A DNA stretch of 64,000 nucleotides from Meloidogyne chitwoodi (taxonomy: Eukaryota; Nematoda; Chromadorea; Rhabditida; Meloidogynidae). A program made the translations under genes and the position numbers. The notes beneath the pieces were generated by a model. The model worked only from the letters and a program-made list of their open reading frames with translations, was not told the origin of the DNA and made no database searches. Where the stretch lies: NCBI GenBank assembly GCA_015183035.1, contig JACZZP010000009.1, forward strand, positions 806,001 to 870,000, in the 5' to 3' direction. Positions 60,911-64,000 of the stretch are shown here, piece by piece (position 1 is the stretch's first letter; every line of letters begins with the position of its first letter).

Positions 60911-63569
60911 TTAAGAGGGCCTCGGTTGTAAAACAGCACTTGCTGTCCTAGCATCAGGGAAAAGCTCATGGTACGATGTTACAGGAACATAGTTTGCTGT
61001 AATAACTTTACCTAAAAATAGAATAACATTTTTCAAGAGAAAATTAAAAAATAAGAATTAAACCTGCGAACCAACGCCCATGAAGCGCAATCACTGATTT
61101 ATGTGCAGTTGCAACAGTTGGGCATTTAACATAAACATTTCCTTGTTGAGAAGCTTTATCAACATATACGTGTACACAACCTAAAAAATATTTTTAAATA
61201 TTTTTAAATGTAAAGTTCGGTAATCGAACTAAAAAATAATTAATTACACTAATACCTCCATGATTTCTGCATTCTTCCACAACATCATCACGAATATCCA
61301 AATCCCATCCTGGTTCAGTTTCATTTGATGAATCAAACATATTTGAAAGCATGAAACATTGAGTGGCAAAAGATGGTATATTATCAGCATTTTGTTTATG
61401 TGCTTGTTGTGCAGCAATCGCTTCTTGAGTAACTTTTGGAACCTCAACGTCTGAACGGCCTTTTGCTAAATTAGCAATTAATTGAAGTCGAGATGCTGAA
61501 TTTTCTGCATTTTCTTGTTTTATGTTAGAAACTGGTTGCTCTTCCTGCTTAATAGCGGGAAGCTCATTCTCTTCAACAGTTGTAACACGAATACTTCGAC
61601 TGGCAAGCTCAAATCCATTTAACTGTTCCATTGCCCTTTTTCCTTCTTCTCCGTGGCGAAACTTAAATTAGAAAAGTAATATAGAAAAAAATTGTAGAAT
61701 ACAATGACAAATCCAATATTACACGTTATATCTGTTGGATCTTTTTGAACATAACAACGATCAACCTACAAATAAAATATAAAAGATAAATTATGATTAA
61801 ATAAACTCTTCCAAATGGCTCGAAAATAGCTGCAAGCATATCGTCTGTTATATTTGGGTGCAAATTACCAACTCTAATTTTTATTGGGCCTGTTGATAGT
61901 CCAAGACCAAGTCCTTTAAAAAATAATAAATTATTTTAAATTAAATTAATTAACCTATTGTGCTAGAAGTAATGACAGTGGCTGCTCGATTTCTTTCAGC
62001 ACAAGACATTTGAATTATCAATGGAGCTCCATTTAGCTTTTGTCCGTTTAACCCCATTGCCTTAAGTAAAAAACATAAAAAATATTATTCTAACGTTTTT
62101 TATTAAATTAATTTCAAGTATTTTGGTTAGTAAATCCTTTGAAAATAATTCCAAAATATTTAAACAATAAATTTAAAAAATAACAAACCAGTGGAACTGC
62201 TTCACGCTCCCAAAACTCTACATACGCAATTCCTTTGGAACGACGAGTTTTTGTATCTGTAATTATCCTAACATCTCGAACATGACCCACACTCGAGAAA
62301 AATTCTTCAAGATCCCGCGGACGTGTTTGTCGAGCAAGCTGAATATTAAAACTTTACCTTTAACATCTGTGTAAGTCGAAGAACCTGCAGAATAAAGATT
62401 GTACGTTCGTCCCTCTCCTCGGTCGTCAGGTCCATGCGTGCATCTCGCGGTGGTGATCGTCTCGGCTCGAAGGGCATGCTAAGTTGTGAAAGTCTGTGAA
62501 ATTAGTAAAATTATAAAATAAAAATTATAAATACTCACACATCGCGGCGCTCAGGTCCCGGCAAACGACGAGCAGGAATAGGAGAACGACGCCTCTCACT
62601 CCATGGAGACCTTGATCGACTTCGTCTTGGTGTTCTACTGCGTCGTATAGATCGACTTCTCCGGCGAGAACGGCTTCGACGTCTGTTGCGTTCATAAGAC
62701 CTAGAACGAGAACGGCGACGACGATCGCGCGAACTGGAAAAAGTTCATTAAAAACTGAAACATATAAAAGTGACTCAATAAAGAAGAATAAGGATTGCGA
62801 TTTCTTAATACTACCTGGAATTAATATTAAAAAATAAAGGAGAAAACACTTTTATTTTGACGGTATACAACTGAAAAAATAAATATTGTGAAATGCATAT
62901 AGCGAAAGGACAAAGATTGGTTTCGCTTCAGCACGTACCGCACCATCATTCGCTCAGAGCCATCAACAAACAATGATGGGATACAGTCAAGATCTGAGAT
63001 ATATTACTAATAAGTGTTTCTTCCCATAACTAATTTTATTTTATACATTTTTAAAAAGAAAACATCCTACCCTGATCGGCGTCTAGTCTTTCTATCTCCT
63101 TCAGAAGGTGATCGCCTCCGACGCTCCTTGGAAGACCCCCTAAAATGAACTTTATAAATTACGAAAACAAACAAAATTGTAATCTTTAGAAAGAAATTCT
63201 GCTTTTGTTTTTTGTTATGCTTTTAATTATTTTTTTAATTTAATTCGAATAGCTAGCTAGGAAAAACTAACCTGGTTCTTTTTTCGCGACTTCTGCTTCG
63301 CTTGCGTTTCCTATCTCGGCTTCCACTGCGACTTATACTGCGTTTTCGTTTGCCGTCTGATCTAAAATAAGCAGTTTTATAAAATCATATTAACTAGAAC
63401 TTACACTTTGACTCCGCTATCCTTTGCTTTTTTCATGATAACTTCTTTCATTGTCTTGCCATTTTTCTCCGCCTTATGTAGAAAAGTTAACTTAAATAAA
63501 ATAAAAAAAAACCTCGTCTATATTCTTAAAAGCCTCCTCTAAAAGATCATCAACTTCCTCTTCAGCCAT
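60911..63569 (-). CDS. rbm-39: Splicing factor RBM39/CAPER-alpha
   Basis: An SR-like U2AF65-related protein acting in 3' splice-site choice. The ATG at 63569 gives MAEEEVDDLLEEAFKNIDEA; a preceding TTTTTAATAG is a plausible trans-splice acceptor. The RS domain (62.5-63.4 kb) is followed by RRM1: ERDERTIFIL joined across a 54-bp intron to QLARQTRPRDLEEFFSSVG, with RNP1 SKGIAYVEF. RRM2 follows (IKIRVGNLHPNITDDMLAAI, FEPFGRV, RNP1 region CNIGFVI-FRHGEEG across an intron at about 61664-61704, MEQLNGFELASRSIRV). The UHM C-terminus shows FATQCFMLSNMFDSSNETEP, IRDDVVEECRNHGGCVHVYV, DKASQQGNVYVKCP, HGRWFAGKVITANYVP and ELFPDARTASAV. All blocks parallel human RBM39. A candidate poison exon lies in the RS-region intron. 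Confidence 0.95.
62939..62993 (-). other. Candidate poison cassette exon in rbm-39
   Basis: On the minus strand a 55-nt segment is bounded by ATATCTCAG and GTACGTGC, strong acceptor and donor. It lies in the 300-bp intron between the exon ending RRRSG (63072) and the one starting SRDRRRR (62752). 55 is not a multiple of three. Joined to the upstream exon (ends in phase 2 with GG) it reads Gly-Ser-stop (GGA TCT TGA). Skipping gives the normal RSGSRDRR frame. The segment is clearly GC-richer than the rest of the intron. Vertebrate SR and SR-like factors are known to autoregulate through such exons. Confidence 0.6.
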
Positions 63570-63590
63570 CTTGTAGTAAGCTATTAAAAA
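63559..63590 (-). promoter_or_regulatory. Probable trans-splice acceptor of rbm-39
   Basis: On the minus strand TTCTTTTTAATAG immediately precedes CTTACTACAAG-ATG. This placement is typical of nematode spliced-leader addition, and an upstream in-frame ATG (63698) lies in hydrophobic, poorly coding sequence. Confidence 0.4.
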
Positions 63591-64000
63591 GAATCCAATT
63601 AAACTGATTAAAATAAATAAGAATTGAAGAAATGACAAATCTAAAAAGATTTTGTCAAAAAGAAAATTTGTTATTTGAAATATTTCTAATAATTTCACTA
63701 AATATCTACTCTCAAAATGTCAGTCGACTGAGAAAAGATTCCCTTAAATTTTTAAGGCTGTTACCGTTTAGTCAACTCGATTCCCGAAAATCGTAAATTA
63801 ATTTTTTATCGACAGAATCCCTGATTAACGGTTTAAAGATTTTAAATATTATGAAGTCAATAAAGATATGTATACCATAAAATGAATTAATTTATTTAAA
63901 AATAATATTAAAAAGTTTCAGGTCATTTTAATCGATATTCTTAAATAATTGTAATAAAATTAAAACAAATGTAAAAATCACATTTAAAAGCGATTAAGAA
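63591..64000. other. Upstream flank of rbm-39
   Basis: 410 bp without a supportable gene, slightly GC-richer around 63720-63830 (GTCGACTGAG..., GATTCCCGAAAATCG). The window ends here, so a neighbour may start just beyond. Confidence 0.4.

Noticed and set aside
1..64000. CRISPR array, bacterial operon or phage-type system
   Set aside because: Gene structure is eukaryotic throughout, with spliceosomal introns; no regularly spaced repeat-spacer pattern exists.

Overview
The window is eukaryotic nuclear DNA, extremely A+T-rich, with protein-coding genes broken by many short introns (often 40-60 bp, GT...AG, T-rich acceptors). The gene set (an adjacent UNC-17/CHA-1 pair, a TLP-1-like zinc finger, an MLT-4/inversin ankyrin protein, a nematode-type tyrosinase, a nematode-like PAZ domain) points to a nematode. 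The very low GC, tiny introns and N/K/I-rich proteins suggest a tylenchid plant parasite such as Meloidogyne; that placement is inference. All products below were read by eye from spliced translations; exon borders are approximate unless a position is given.

Layout. 1-3.1 kb: gene-poor DNA with a MITE-like element. 3.1-5.9 kb (-): signal-peptide, mucin-like, single-pass membrane protein. 7.0-8.0 kb (+): small unrecognised multi-exon gene. 8.8-16.3 kb (-): the cholinergic locus, unc-17 (vesicular acetylcholine transporter) upstream of cha-1 (choline acetyltransferase), with two candidate UNC-3/COE sites further upstream. 18.9-19.7 kb (+): intron-containing divergent histone H2B with a long N-terminal tail. 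20.2-23.5 kb (-): secreted tyrosinase. 24.9-32.0 kb: transposon-rich, including a hAT-like element nested in a possible Merlin relic, and a second hAT-like MITE inside another inverted-repeat element. 32.2-41.8 kb (+): plasma-membrane Ca2+ ATPase with three possible C-termini. 45.3-47.4 kb (+): NET-family zinc-finger gene flanked by several kb of sparse DNA carrying seven copies of the PBC/Hox-type octamer TGATTGAT. 52.3-63.6 kb is gene-dense: MoeA/gephyrin E-type enzyme (+), MLT-4/inversin-like (+), PAZ-only Argonaute-like protein (-), arrestin-domain protein (+), and splicing factor RBM39/CAPER (-).

Functional links. unc-17 and cha-1 are the textbook cholinergic pair: one makes acetylcholine and the other loads it into vesicles. 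The other genes look like unrelated housekeeping or developmental neighbours. The most notable observations are a candidate poison exon in the rbm39 RS-domain region (in-frame TGA two codons after the junction), the competing calmodulin-binding 3' exons of the Ca2+ pump, the PAZ-only Argonaute relative, the tailed H2B, the octamer cluster, and the nested elements with exact 8-bp target-site duplications.
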